Shown here piece after piece: positions 18,760 through 27,109 of a stretch of 64,000 nucleotides of DNA. Numbering within the stretch: position 1 is the first letter of the stretch; every line of letters begins with the position of its first letter. The DNA lies in the NCBI GenBank assembly GCA_958295855.1, contig OY282383.1, forward strand, positions 2,026,481 through 2,090,480, given 5' to 3'. A model generated the notes under the pieces. It had not been told where the DNA came from. It saw only the letters and a program-made list of their open reading frames with translations, and made no database searches. The translations under genes and the position numbers were made by a program. The stretch comes from an uncultured Poribacteria bacterium. Lineage in GTDB: Bacteria > Poribacteria > WGA-4E > WGA-3G.

Positions 18760-19629
18760 TCAAATCAGGTTATTGGCGGCGCGAACCGGCCGGAAAAGTG
18801 TCTGCCGTTTGGCAGGCATTTCTGCCAACAACTTCGGGGGCGGATCCCAATCGTGCCACTTGCTATTCACCGTGTTGTAACAACTAAAAATAGCAAGCCG
18901 GTCGTTATCCGTATTCGTCCACCGATGCGTGCTATGGGTCAGTGCCTCTGTGAAAAAGAGCAGCGACCCGGGGGGACACTCATACGTATCCCAAATGGGA
19001 GAATCTGGGCTTTGGATTGTGTCGGGTGCGGTGTAAACTGCTTTATGGCTTGCCGTGATGAACAGGGTGCCGCCCTGCCTATATTTGACAGGGTTCAGCT
19101 CCCAAACGATGCGAGTTAAACCGCTATGTGCTTTGCCGGGGATACACCGATAGAGGTGCGAATCGCCGGGGAAACGGAGCATGCCGTTGCCGTTGTGCGG
19201 CCCAAAATTGCCATCACCCACCGTGCGGTAGAATAGGTTACACGATTCCATCCGGAAGCCGTAGCATTCCTGACTAGATAACGCAGGATGTGCAAGAAAT
19301 TCGTTCAAAAAGCCTACAACGTGCGGATGGTCAGCCAACCGTTGCATCGGTCCTCCCAATGGGGAACGTTCATGTTCCGGAATCGACTCCGGTTCATGAC
19401 GGAGGCGATAACCGAATTCTTGCATCTCCGCCAATTCATCGCCTGACAGGACACCGGGCACCAACAACCAACCGCGCATGTCAAACAGGTACTTCTGTTC
19501 CTGCGTCGGCGTGACAACAGGTGTACCATCGGAGGTTGCTTTCGTGAGTTCTGTATTATCTACATCCAGGGCTGAACCCAGGTTTTTATCAACAATAAAA
19601 GGTTTTGTGTGATTCATGACTTGTGCCAT
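18760..19629 (-). CDS. Phytanoyl-CoA dioxygenase family protein with HxG in place of HxD
   Basis: The 289-residue protein aligns by pattern with the PhyH superfamily of Fe(II)/2-oxoglutarate oxygenases: a jelly-roll core with GTLFITASHK, the distal His region LTHSTHRW (His232/His235) and Arg244 for 2-oxoglutarate. The proximal metal motif HxD reads HNG (His145-Asn-Gly147, within FGPHNGNG), so the acidic ligand is absent at the expected place. That feature is known in non-haem iron halogenases of this superfamily (HxA/HxG); it could also mean an inactive or differently liganded enzyme. It lies upstream of an aminotransferase on the same strand with 71 bp between. Substrate unknown. Confidence 0.8.
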   Translation of the reverse strand: MAQVMNHTKPFIVDKNLGSALDVDNTELTKATSDGTPVVTPTQEQKYLFDMRGWLLVPGVLSGDELAEMQEFGYRLRHEPESIPEHERSPLGGPMQRLADHPHVVGFLNEFLAHPALSSQECYGFRMESCNLFYRTVGDGNFGPHNGNGMLRFPGDSHLYRCIPGKAHSGLTRIVWELNPVKYRQGGTLFITASHKAVYTAPDTIQSPDSPIWDTYECPPGSLLFFTEALTHSTHRWTNTDNDRLAIFSCYNTVNSKWHDWDPPPKLLAEMPAKRQTLFRPVRAANNLI

Positions 19630-19649
19630 AAGAAAAATCCTCTTGAGCA

Positions 19650-19680
19650 GTAGGAGTCGCGATCAGGAGATGGCTCCTAC
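19650..19680. repeat. Small palindromic repeat GTAGGAG...CTCCTAC
   Basis: GTAGGAG (19650-19656) and CTCCTAC (19674-19680) enclose TCGCGATCAGGAGATGG. Related GTAGGAGCGA elements occur at about 36582-36601 and 52737-52761, and a degenerate one inside 3751-3809. Confidence 0.6.
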
Positions 19681-19700
19681 GGGGTGTGAAAGTGTTTTTG

Positions 19701-20906
19701 TCATACTGAGGCTTTGGCGCGTTTGAGGGCATCCTCAGAGACGCTCAACGTCTTCGCAATATCTTCATCGGTATGCGACATGGACATGAACCAAATATGT
19801 CCCTCCGGTAGGTACAACCCACCATCTAACGTTGCTTCATAAAACGTCTCGTGGAACCGCTGTTGGCGTTCGTCATCGCTATCGGTATTCAGTCCGAAGT
19901 AGGGCATGGGACCGATACCGCCGATACGAGCATTGTCGATACCAAGGCGTGCTGTCATCTCTCTGTAGCCATCCAACAACTTCTGTCCCTGTTTCCACAT
20001 AAAAGTGACACCGTCCTTTGCCTCGAGTTCTTCGATCGTAGCCATTGCGGCGGCGACAAGTGATACCTCTCCGTGGAAAGTTGCAGCCACCCAGACATCG
20101 CCAACTTCATCCATAATCTCTTTTTTCCCGACGACAACAGCAGTGGCAAATCCGTTAGCGAGTGCCTTTCCGAAAACAGACATGTCGGGGGTAACCCCGA
20201 AATATTCTTGTGCGCCCCCCAAGGCGTAGCGGAATCCCGTTTTCACCTCGTCGAAAATCATCACCGCGCCGTTGGCATTGACAAGTGCCTTTGCCTCTTC
20301 AAGGTAGCCATCTTTGGGGAGGGCATGCCCGGAAGGTTCCATAATCAGGCAAGCAATTTCGTCAGGGTGTGCTTTAAAGAGGTCCGCAAGCCCTCCCAGG
20401 TCGTTGAAATCTACACTGAGTGTAGCAGCAGCAGCACTTGGGAGGTGCCCGCGTGCATGGCTACACCAGTCGTGCCAACCGTGATAACCGGAGCGTATCA
20501 CCCTTTCTCGCCGGGTATAGGCGCGAGCGAACTTAATCGCCCCGGTCGTGGCATCCGATCCGCCCACGAAGTAAGCTACCCTATCCGCTGATGGGATAAT
20601 CTCCACCAACTTTTCGGCAAGCTCCACCTCCAGTGTGTGTCCGAAGTTATAGACGTTTCCGCGTTCAAGGTACTTCGCGACTACCTCAATCACGGTAGGA
20701 TAGGCATGCCCAAGTATCATGGGGCCGTAGCCCATCAGATAATCAATATAGTCGTTTCCATCGGCATCCCAAAAATGCGCGCCTTTTCCGCCGGCAATCA
20801 TAACCGGTCGCGGGGGCTGGCTCTGTTTATGCGGTTGGCCGCCGCCCACTAAAGCCGCTTTGGCGCGTTTCTGCCACGCCAACGATTTTTCAAAACTTCG
20901 TCCCAT
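19701..20906 (-). CDS. Class III aminotransferase (glutamate-1-semialdehyde aminomutase-like)
   Basis: From the ATG at 20906 (GGTGGAGG upstream) the protein has 401 residues with fold type I PLP-enzyme features: FWDADGNDYIDYLMGYGPMI, GSDATTGAIKFARAYT with the phosphate-binding loop, GYHGWHDW, IFDEVKTGFR with the cofactor Asp, and SVFGKALANGF with the Schiff-base Lys. These match the HemL-like subgroup that includes GSA aminomutase and many secondary-metabolite or sugar aminotransferases. Its pairing with a PhyH oxygenase suggests small-molecule modification instead of haem synthesis. An upstream in-frame ATG at 21059 would add 51 residues of non-conserved sequence. Confidence 0.85.
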   Translation of the reverse strand: MGRSFEKSLAWQKRAKAALVGGGQPHKQSQPPRPVMIAGGKGAHFWDADGNDYIDYLMGYGPMILGHAYPTVIEVVAKYLERGNVYNFGHTLEVELAEKLVEIIPSADRVAYFVGGSDATTGAIKFARAYTRRERVIRSGYHGWHDWCSHARGHLPSAAAATLSVDFNDLGGLADLFKAHPDEIACLIMEPSGHALPKDGYLEEAKALVNANGAVMIFDEVKTGFRYALGGAQEYFGVTPDMSVFGKALANGFATAVVVGKKEIMDEVGDVWVAATFHGEVSLVAAAMATIEELEAKDGVTFMWKQGQKLLDGYREMTARLGIDNARIGGIGPMPYFGLNTDSDDERQQRFHETFYEATLDGGLYLPEGHIWFMSMSHTDEDIAKTLSVSEDALKRAKASV

Positions 20907-21078
20907 CCTGAAACCTCCACCTTTCGTATTCTTCTTAACATCGGATTTGAAAAAAGTGCCAAAGCCAATTATGCAACCGGCGAGCCCTGTGGCATCGCCC
21001 CTACAAGCATCAGTTCGCGCAAACGCAATATTACAAACTATTTTACCATAATTCTGCAATTGATAGTAGAATTTATTC

Positions 21079-21107
21079 TTGAAAATCGCGCAATACTATG
21101 TCATAAT
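21079..21107 (+). promoter_or_regulatory. Promoter of the PhyH-HEAT gene
   Basis: TTGAAA at 21079-21084 and CATAAT at 21102-21107 are 17 bp apart; the ATG at 21168 follows with a GAGAAGGAT ribosome site. Confidence 0.6.
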
Positions 21108-21167
21108 AGGATTACTTTGGTGCCTGAACATATTTGAGCCTATAAATATTTGAGAAGGATAGAAAAA

Positions 21168-22541
21168 ATGGCAGAACACTTTTTAACTGATGCACAAATG
21201 CGTCATTTCATTGTGAATGGTTATGTTACCGTCACAACGACGTTGCCTGCACAATTTCACGATGCCATCTATGAAAAAACGGTGGCAGTCTTTGACAAAG
21301 AGGGCAATCCCGGTAATAATCTCGTGCCGCGGATACCGGAGATTCAGAAAGTGCTTGACGATGTAAACGTCAAAGGAGCTTTAACAAGCCTTCTGGGGGC
21401 TGATTACTATATGCAACCGCACCGCCATCCACACTACAATCCACCGGGTAGCAAAGGACAGCACCTGCACCAAGATGGCGGAAAACGTTGGTCGCACCAT
21501 ACCCGTAGGCTGCTTGTCTTCTATTACCCGCAGGATACGCCCATCGAACTCGGTCCGACGGGGGTTGTACCGATGAGCCACTACTATAGCACCCGTGAAG
21601 GTTCGGAGGTTTCGCCGGAACAACCTATCGTTGGAAAAGCAGGCACTGTGGCATTCGCAAACTATGATCTGTGGCACCGCGCCATGCCGAACCAGAGCGA
21701 CAAGAAACGGTACATGATGAAATTCCTCTACGTCCGTATGTCAGAGCCGCAGGAACCAACGTGGGCGAACAAAGAGAGAGAATGGACGAACGGGACAGCA
21801 TTGGGGCCGCCCGAACATCAGCAGATGTTCAGACACCTTTGGCACTGGCATCGGGGAGAAGAGAATGGCGATATGCCTGTCATGTCAAACGGTGAATCGT
21901 TATCAGGTTTAATCAGTGCCCTGAACAGCACTTCTGAATCAATAGGGTTGCAGGCGGCTTATGAATTGCCTCGATTTGGGGAGAAGGTTGTGCCTGCGTT
22001 GGTGCAGTGTCTGCGAGATGAATCGGAGATGACTCGTCGAAACACCTGTTATGCGCTCAATGCAGTGGGCACACCCGCTGTCGATGCCCTGCGCGATGCG
22101 TTGACAGATTCCCGCGAATACGTCCGGGGTAACGCTGCGGAAGCACTCGGTGACTTGGGCGATAAAGCAAGACTGGCTGTCTCAGCATTAGTTGACACGC
22201 TACAGGATACCTCCGGTTCCGTACGTTCGCAGGCGATAGAGGCGTTAGGTACAACGAGTCAATTGAGTGCGTTAGCGGTTCCGGGGTTAATCAAGGCATT
22301 GGAAGATGCGCGCGACGGGGTGCGCCGTAAAGCAGTTTTTGCGCTGGCACAGATTGGCAAGCATGCAGCGGATGCGGTTGATGGCTTGCAAAACGTGCTT
22401 TTCGATTCCAACCGCTATGTGCGCGGCGATGCAGTCCACGCGCTTTATCGCATCGGTACACCGGCAGCAAAAGCAGTATTGCTTCGTTATCTTGAGACGA
22501 CGCGGTGGTGCCCGTTAACTTCAAAGGAAAGCACGTTCTAA
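21168..22541 (+). CDS. PhyH dioxygenase fused to C-terminal HEAT repeats
   Basis: From the ATG at 21168 the protein has 457 residues. Residues 1-195 are a PhyH domain with an intact facial triad: HQD (His101, Asp103) and His170 in DLWHRAM, with Arg181 for 2-oxoglutarate. Residues about 245-450 are five to six HEAT/PBS-lyase repeats (patterns such as SREYVRGNAAEALGDLG and SRYVRGDAVHALYRIG). This couples an oxidative enzyme to a protein-interaction solenoid. An oxygenase acting on a protein-bound or complex-bound substrate would fit, but that is inference. The gene is divergent from the aminotransferase and ends convergent with an SDR gene. Confidence 0.85.
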   Translation: MAEHFLTDAQMRHFIVNGYVTVTTTLPAQFHDAIYEKTVAVFDKEGNPGNNLVPRIPEIQKVLDDVNVKGALTSLLGADYYMQPHRHPHYNPPGSKGQHLHQDGGKRWSHHTRRLLVFYYPQDTPIELGPTGVVPMSHYYSTREGSEVSPEQPIVGKAGTVAFANYDLWHRAMPNQSDKKRYMMKFLYVRMSEPQEPTWANKEREWTNGTALGPPEHQQMFRHLWHWHRGEENGDMPVMSNGESLSGLISALNSTSESIGLQAAYELPRFGEKVVPALVQCLRDESEMTRRNTCYALNAVGTPAVDALRDALTDSREYVRGNAAEALGDLGDKARLAVSALVDTLQDTSGSVRSQAIEALGTTSQLSALAVPGLIKALEDARDGVRRKAVFALAQIGKHAADAVDGLQNVLFDSNRYVRGDAVHALYRIGTPAAKAVLLRYLETTRWCPLTSKESTF

Positions 22542-22570
22542 CGTATCGGAAGGTATCATTCTATTTTTCT

Positions 22571-22609
22571 AGGGGCGGTTTCCTTATCTTGTCCTCAGGA
22601 AACGCCCCT
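22571..22609. terminator. Hairpin between convergent PhyH-HEAT and SDR genes
   Basis: AGGGGCGGTTTCCT (22571-22584) pairs with AGGAAACGCCCCT (22597-22609) with one bulge. A T-run (CTATTTTTCT) precedes it on the plus strand, acting as a U-tract for minus-strand transcripts. Probably a bidirectional stop; it also resembles other TAGGGGCG palindromes in the window. Confidence 0.55.
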
Positions 22610-22615
22610 TACCTC

Positions 22616-23332
22616 CTAAGTGAAAAACTCCTCATTATGGGGGCGGACATCTACCTCAAAACTCCACGCGCTCCGATCCTGTTGCACCAGTGCCCAATAG
22701 GTATCCGCAATCGCGTCTGGCGCGAGCAAAGGTTCATCCGGTGCTATTTGATACCGCTCCCGCACCCCAGGCGTATCAATGATACCGTCAATAATGATAT
22801 GCGCGACGTGGATGCCTCCCGGTCCAACTTCACGAGCGAGTGCCCCTGCTAAGCCCCGCATTGCAAACTTGGCACTGCTGAAAGCGACTGCACCTGCCCT
22901 ACCACGAATAGCAGATGTCGCTCCAGTAAAGAGAATTGTCCCGCTGCCCTTTTCAAGCATCCCCGGTACCACCTGCTTGGCACAGAGAAACGCACCGAGC
23001 GTGCAGACTCGCCACGAACCTTCAAATGCCTCCGGGGTGAGTAAGGCAAAGTCACCCCACGCCGCATTTCCCGCGTGATTTACCAAGATATCAGGCACTC
23101 CCAATTCCTCTCGAATCAGTGCAAAACTACGGGCTACCTGCGCAGCATCCGTAATATCTGTTGGGATAGGTAAAACTGTTGCACCTGTTTCTTCCAATTT
23201 TCCTGATAAATTGAGAAGGTAGGGGGATGAACGAGAAAGTAACGCTATGTTGCATCCTTCGTGTACAAACTTACGGGCGAGTGCTGCCCCTAGACCAGGG
23301 CCTACGCCCGCGATAACTGCTACATTTGCCAT
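22616..23332 (-). CDS. Short-chain dehydrogenase/reductase with Phe in place of catalytic Tyr
   Basis: The 238-residue protein has an SDR Rossmann fold: cofactor motif GVGPGLGAALA (9-19), NHAG (85-88) in the NNAG position, Ser140 in TGATSA, and Lys155. The YxxxK motif reads FSSAK, Phe151 for Tyr. This is encoded directly as TTC, not a frameshift. SDRs with this Phe exist as a recurring subgroup annotated as oxidoreductases of unknown substrate; loss of the Tyr hydroxyl should reduce classical hydride-transfer catalysis. The neighbouring minus-strand genes belong to an ABC efflux system, giving no substrate hint. Confidence 0.82.
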   Translation of the reverse strand: MANVAVIAGVGPGLGAALARKFVHEGCNIALLSRSSPYLLNLSGKLEETGATVLPIPTDITDAAQVARSFALIREELGVPDILVNHAGNAAWGDFALLTPEAFEGSWRVCTLGAFLCAKQVVPGMLEKGSGTILFTGATSAIRGRAGAVAFSSAKFAMRGLAGALAREVGPGGIHVAHIIIDGIIDTPGVRERYQIAPDEPLLAPDAIADTYWALVQQDRSAWSFEVDVRPHNEEFFT

Positions 23333-23407
23333 ATTGATTTCCTTCTTACACCAAATTCGTTTGATTTGTAAGGGCGGATGTCTGTATCCGTCCGGCTTCG
23401 TTGGGTA

Positions 23408-24619
23408 TTATTCGTGTCTGAGCGCATCAATTGGATGGAGTTTTGCCGCCTTCCACGCCGGATACGCACCAAAGAAGATGCCTACCAACGCACTCACAAT
23501 AAAAGATAGCATGCCGTATATTGGCGAGACAACGGTGTTCCACCCCCAGAGCGACGGCACCATCTGTGCCCCAGCTATGCCGACTCCAATACCAATGATT
23601 CCCCCTACCAGCGCGAGCGTGGTAGATTCAACGAGGAACTGAACGAGGATATCGGTTCGCTGTGCACCAACTGCCTTACGGAGCCCAATCTCTTTGGTTC
23701 GCTCAGTCACAGAAACTAACATAATGTTCATAATCCCGATGCCGCCGACAATTAACGATACCACAGCAATGCCTAAAATCATGTTGGTAAACGTCTGAGT
23801 TGATTCCTCCAGCGTTTCCATAAATTCTGCCTGGTTGCGAACATGAAAGTCAAGTGCCTTATTGACAGGGATTTTGTGTTGCTTGCGCAGTAAATCTGTG
23901 ACTTCCGTTTCTGCTGTCGCCAGAAGTTTATCGTCATTCGCTTGTATACTGATACTCGACAGGTACTCCTCTCCGAAAACCCGTTTCATAGCGGTTGAAT
24001 AGGGGATGAAAACCCGGTCATCCGGATTTCGCCAGCCGCTGGCTCCCTTCTCTTTCATGACTCCCAGCACTTGGAAGCTGATATTCCGAATTTTGACCGT
24101 TTTGCCGACCGGATCGGTTTCACCAAAAAGGTTGTCAACAACGGTTTTGCCGAGTACACAGAACCGCTGGCGATATCGGATATCGTTGTCCGTGAAAAAT
24201 CGCCCGTTTTCAACCGTAAAGTTCGCCGTAACAAGGTACTCCGGGGAAGTACCGACGATGGTTGTGTTTGTATTTTTGTTCAGGTACTTCACCTGTGCGC
24301 GTTTGCTTACCTCGGGGGTAACATAGTCAAAACTCTTTCCGCGTTCTTGTAACGCGGCAATGTCCTTCACAGTGAGGCTCTTCCGGGTGTCGGCTGAACT
24401 GCGCCCACGAAACCTGTCCTGTCCGGGGCGGACTGCCAGAATGTTCGCACCTAACGTCTGAATTCGTTCCGTAATATCTGCTTTCGCGCCCTCACCAATG
24501 GAGGTAGTCGTTATAATCGCGCCAACACCGATAATCACACCTAACATTGTTAAAATAGAGCGGAGTTTGTTTGCCAATAAGGCACTTAATGCGTTTGCAA
24601 GACTTTCTAGGATACCCAC
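23408..24619 (-). CDS. MacB/FtsX-type ABC transporter permease
   Basis: The 403-residue protein has the MacB permease layout: N-terminal membrane helix (about 17-40, LRSILTMLGVIIGVGAIITT), a large periplasmic MacB_PCD domain (about 45-275) and three C-terminal helices with the FtsX signature (IMNIMLVSVTERTKEIGLRKAVGA). It would transmit ATPase motion across the membrane in macrolide-, lipoprotein- or peptide-type efflux. It is followed upstream in transcription order by the MFP gene at 24899. No ATPase is adjacent; the one at 10539-11228 is the likely partner type. Confidence 0.92.
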   Translation of the reverse strand: MGILESLANALSALLANKLRSILTMLGVIIGVGAIITTTSIGEGAKADITERIQTLGANILAVRPGQDRFRGRSSADTRKSLTVKDIAALQERGKSFDYVTPEVSKRAQVKYLNKNTNTTIVGTSPEYLVTANFTVENGRFFTDNDIRYRQRFCVLGKTVVDNLFGETDPVGKTVKIRNISFQVLGVMKEKGASGWRNPDDRVFIPYSTAMKRVFGEEYLSSISIQANDDKLLATAETEVTDLLRKQHKIPVNKALDFHVRNQAEFMETLEESTQTFTNMILGIAVVSLIVGGIGIMNIMLVSVTERTKEIGLRKAVGAQRTDILVQFLVESTTLALVGGIIGIGVGIAGAQMVPSLWGWNTVVSPIYGMLSFIVSALVGIFFGAYPAWKAAKLHPIDALRHE

Positions 24620-24898
24620 TGTGTTCTCTCCTTCGCGCGGTTGGATGAAGTTTCAAAAAATAAATCGGTAATTTCGTAACGTCTCCTTGGCGGATACCAG
24701 AACTTGAATGTCATACAAGGAATGAATTTGATCTCTTCCCAACTCACATTCGGGCATGTGCGTGCTGTCACTAACAAGTTTGGGAAACCTCCAGGTTCTG
24801 GGATGTTACCGAACGAACTTCTTAATCTTCAGGAAACCGCGCCTACAAGCATATTGATTGCGCGTTGGAAATAGCATCTACAAACGAAGTAATAGTGT

Positions 24899-26941
24899 CT
24901 ATCGTCCTCGTGGCCCGCCACCGCCACCCATTCGGCGCATCGTAGAGGCCGGGTTCTGCATCATGCGCCGGCGCCAATCTTCACTCCCACCCCCGCGACG
25001 CTCAAAGCCACCGATCGCGACAACATCCCCCTCAGTAAGTCCTGAAATGATTTCAGTCTTGTCAAAACTGCTCACACCGGCTACGATAGGTTGCGGACGA
25101 CCGGGTTGCCCATCTTCTCCAACAATTCTGACCATTTTTCTGCCTCGCATATCACGAATTGCCTCGGGTGGAAGCATCAGAACCCCTATTTTGTTGACAG
25201 CCGAGATTTGGACGCTCGCGTTCATGCCAGGCTTAAGAAATGGCATCTTTGTGTTTTCAGATGCCGCCGGTTGCATTTCAGTCGGGGATTCTACAGCCGG
25301 CTCTTCCTGAAAAAAGCCACCGAAAAGCCCACCCCAATCGTCTTCGGTAGCTTCTTCTGACTTAGCCACAGCAGGGGCTTCTGCTGGTTGTGCAGCGGTT
25401 TCTTCATCAGCACCGCCACCTTCTGCTTGGCGTTGTTGGCGCATCGCACGGAAACGCTCACGTTGCTCCTCAGTCAGGTTTGCCATGTCCGCACGGGGCC
25501 CCGCACCTTGCCATCTTCCTGCACCTCGTCCCATTCCTTGCCGTGATTCGGTAACTCCTACATTTTTCAACTCCGAAGTCACTTCAAACGTTGTCACATT
25601 CTGAATCACTTGGCCCTGGGGTGCAATTTTCAACACTTCGCCCTGAAACGGCATGTCAGGGTAAGCTTCCACTGTAATAGTCACAGGTTGCCCAATTTTT
25701 ACCTTGCCGATGTCCGTTTCATCCACCTCTGTTACGACATAGACGGTGTCAAGGTCTGCCATCGTGACGATCGTCTGTCCCTCTGAGGAGGCGAGTGAGG
25801 AGAGGCGGGAAGTAATCACCTGTCCCTCTTCAACCTTTTTTTCCAAAATTGTTCCAGAAATGGGGGATTTGATGATAGTATCTTCATACTCAATTTTACG
25901 TAGGTCGAGCTGGCCCTGGCTTCGTTTAAGCGATGCCCGCGCAGTTTCCAGATCACGTTGCTTTCGATCAATCTGCTTTTGATTGACTTCTGCGAGCTTC
26001 AAAGCGTCTTCAGCTTGTAGAATCCGTTGCTGCTGAAGTTCAATATCTATCTCTCGCGTCGGCTCCGCCGCAACCCTTTCATTGGCGAGGTCACGCGCGA
26101 ATTCCGCCTTTTTAATATTGGCTTCTTCCAATTGTAGTTCTGCTTCGCTTGCAGGTTGCTCAACCAACTTCAAGTTTTCAACAGCAGACTGATATCGTGC
26201 CTCAGCGGAGCGAGATTGGGCATGGGAAGCATCTAGTGAAGCTTTTGAGATAAACTCTTTTTCATAGAGCTCCACATTTCTTTCATGCTCACTCTTTGCC
26301 AAATCCCGGTTTGCTTCTTCTTGTATCAAAGAAGATTTCGCTCGCTTTTTGTTTTCTTCGCGAACCGTTTCGGATGTCAGCAGTTTATACCGGATATTTG
26401 CCATCTTCAAGCTATTCTCCGCATCCATGACACCGCGTTTGTTCGCTATCTTCTCAAGGCGAATCTCCGCCTTCAGTTGAAGTAGCCGTTGCTTGGATTC
26501 AGTGAGGGATTCTCTCGCCTGTCGAATCTGGATTTCCGATTGCTCTTTTTGGAGTTGGATGTCAATTTCTGCCTGTTGCAAGCGCGCTTGGGCAGCTTTC
26601 AAATCCGCTTCCGCTTGCTCTAAACTAATCTGTACGTATGTGGTTTCAATTACCGCGATGATTTCATCTTTCTCGACATAATCTCCGGCATCAACCCTGA
26701 GTTCTAAAATTTTTCCGCTTGCTTTGGAACTGACTTCAACGATATTCAACGGTTTAATAGTGCCTGTTGCATCAATTGTTACAGCAATGTCGCCCCGTTC
26801 CACCGTGGCTGTTTTTATTGCTGTTGTTTCGGCACTGTCTGTTCCATCTTTGGTTGCAAATACAATGCGTCCGACAGCAACAGCACCTCCTACAACGAGT
26901 ACAACCACGCCAATAATTGCGATAAGCCTCCATTTTTTCAC
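24899..26941 (-). CDS. Periplasmic adaptor (MFP) with low-complexity insert and RG-rich tail
   Basis: The 680-residue protein has an N-terminal membrane helix (LIAIIGVVVLVVGGAVAVGR), a lipoyl half starting VTIDATGTIKPLNIVEVSS, a long coiled-coil hairpin (about 95-340), the second lipoyl half (IIKSPISGTILEKKVEEGQV) and a beta-barrel. Two features are unusual. One is an insert of about 100 residues rich in Gln, Glu, Ala and Gly between barrel strands (about 460-560, with NLTEEQRERFRAMRQQRQ). The other is a C-terminal Arg/Gly/Met tail (WRRRMMQNPASTMRRMGG). It forms a unit with the permease gene downstream (gap about 280 bp, no other feature seen there). Confidence 0.87.
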   Translation of the reverse strand: MKKWRLIAIIGVVVLVVGGAVAVGRIVFATKDGTDSAETTAIKTATVERGDIAVTIDATGTIKPLNIVEVSSKASGKILELRVDAGDYVEKDEIIAVIETTYVQISLEQAEADLKAAQARLQQAEIDIQLQKEQSEIQIRQARESLTESKQRLLQLKAEIRLEKIANKRGVMDAENSLKMANIRYKLLTSETVREENKKRAKSSLIQEEANRDLAKSEHERNVELYEKEFISKASLDASHAQSRSAEARYQSAVENLKLVEQPASEAELQLEEANIKKAEFARDLANERVAAEPTREIDIELQQQRILQAEDALKLAEVNQKQIDRKQRDLETARASLKRSQGQLDLRKIEYEDTIIKSPISGTILEKKVEEGQVITSRLSSLASSEGQTIVTMADLDTVYVVTEVDETDIGKVKIGQPVTITVEAYPDMPFQGEVLKIAPQGQVIQNVTTFEVTSELKNVGVTESRQGMGRGAGRWQGAGPRADMANLTEEQRERFRAMRQQRQAEGGGADEETAAQPAEAPAVAKSEEATEDDWGGLFGGFFQEEPAVESPTEMQPAASENTKMPFLKPGMNASVQISAVNKIGVLMLPPEAIRDMRGRKMVRIVGEDGQPGRPQPIVAGVSSFDKTEIISGLTEGDVVAIGGFERRGGGSEDWRRRMMQNPASTMRRMGGGGGPRGR

Positions 26942-27109
26942 CAGGATACCCCCTTTGATTCAGTTCTGTTTCTATTCTTGTCACGCGCAGGAGCCTACAT
27001 GCATTTGCTGCGCCATTCGGCCCTTTATTAACCATGTCTCGCTTTTTATTTTAGTCAAATAAAAGTGATAAAAGTTCGTTTTTCCTCGGACATGCACAAA
27101 GATACCTCG

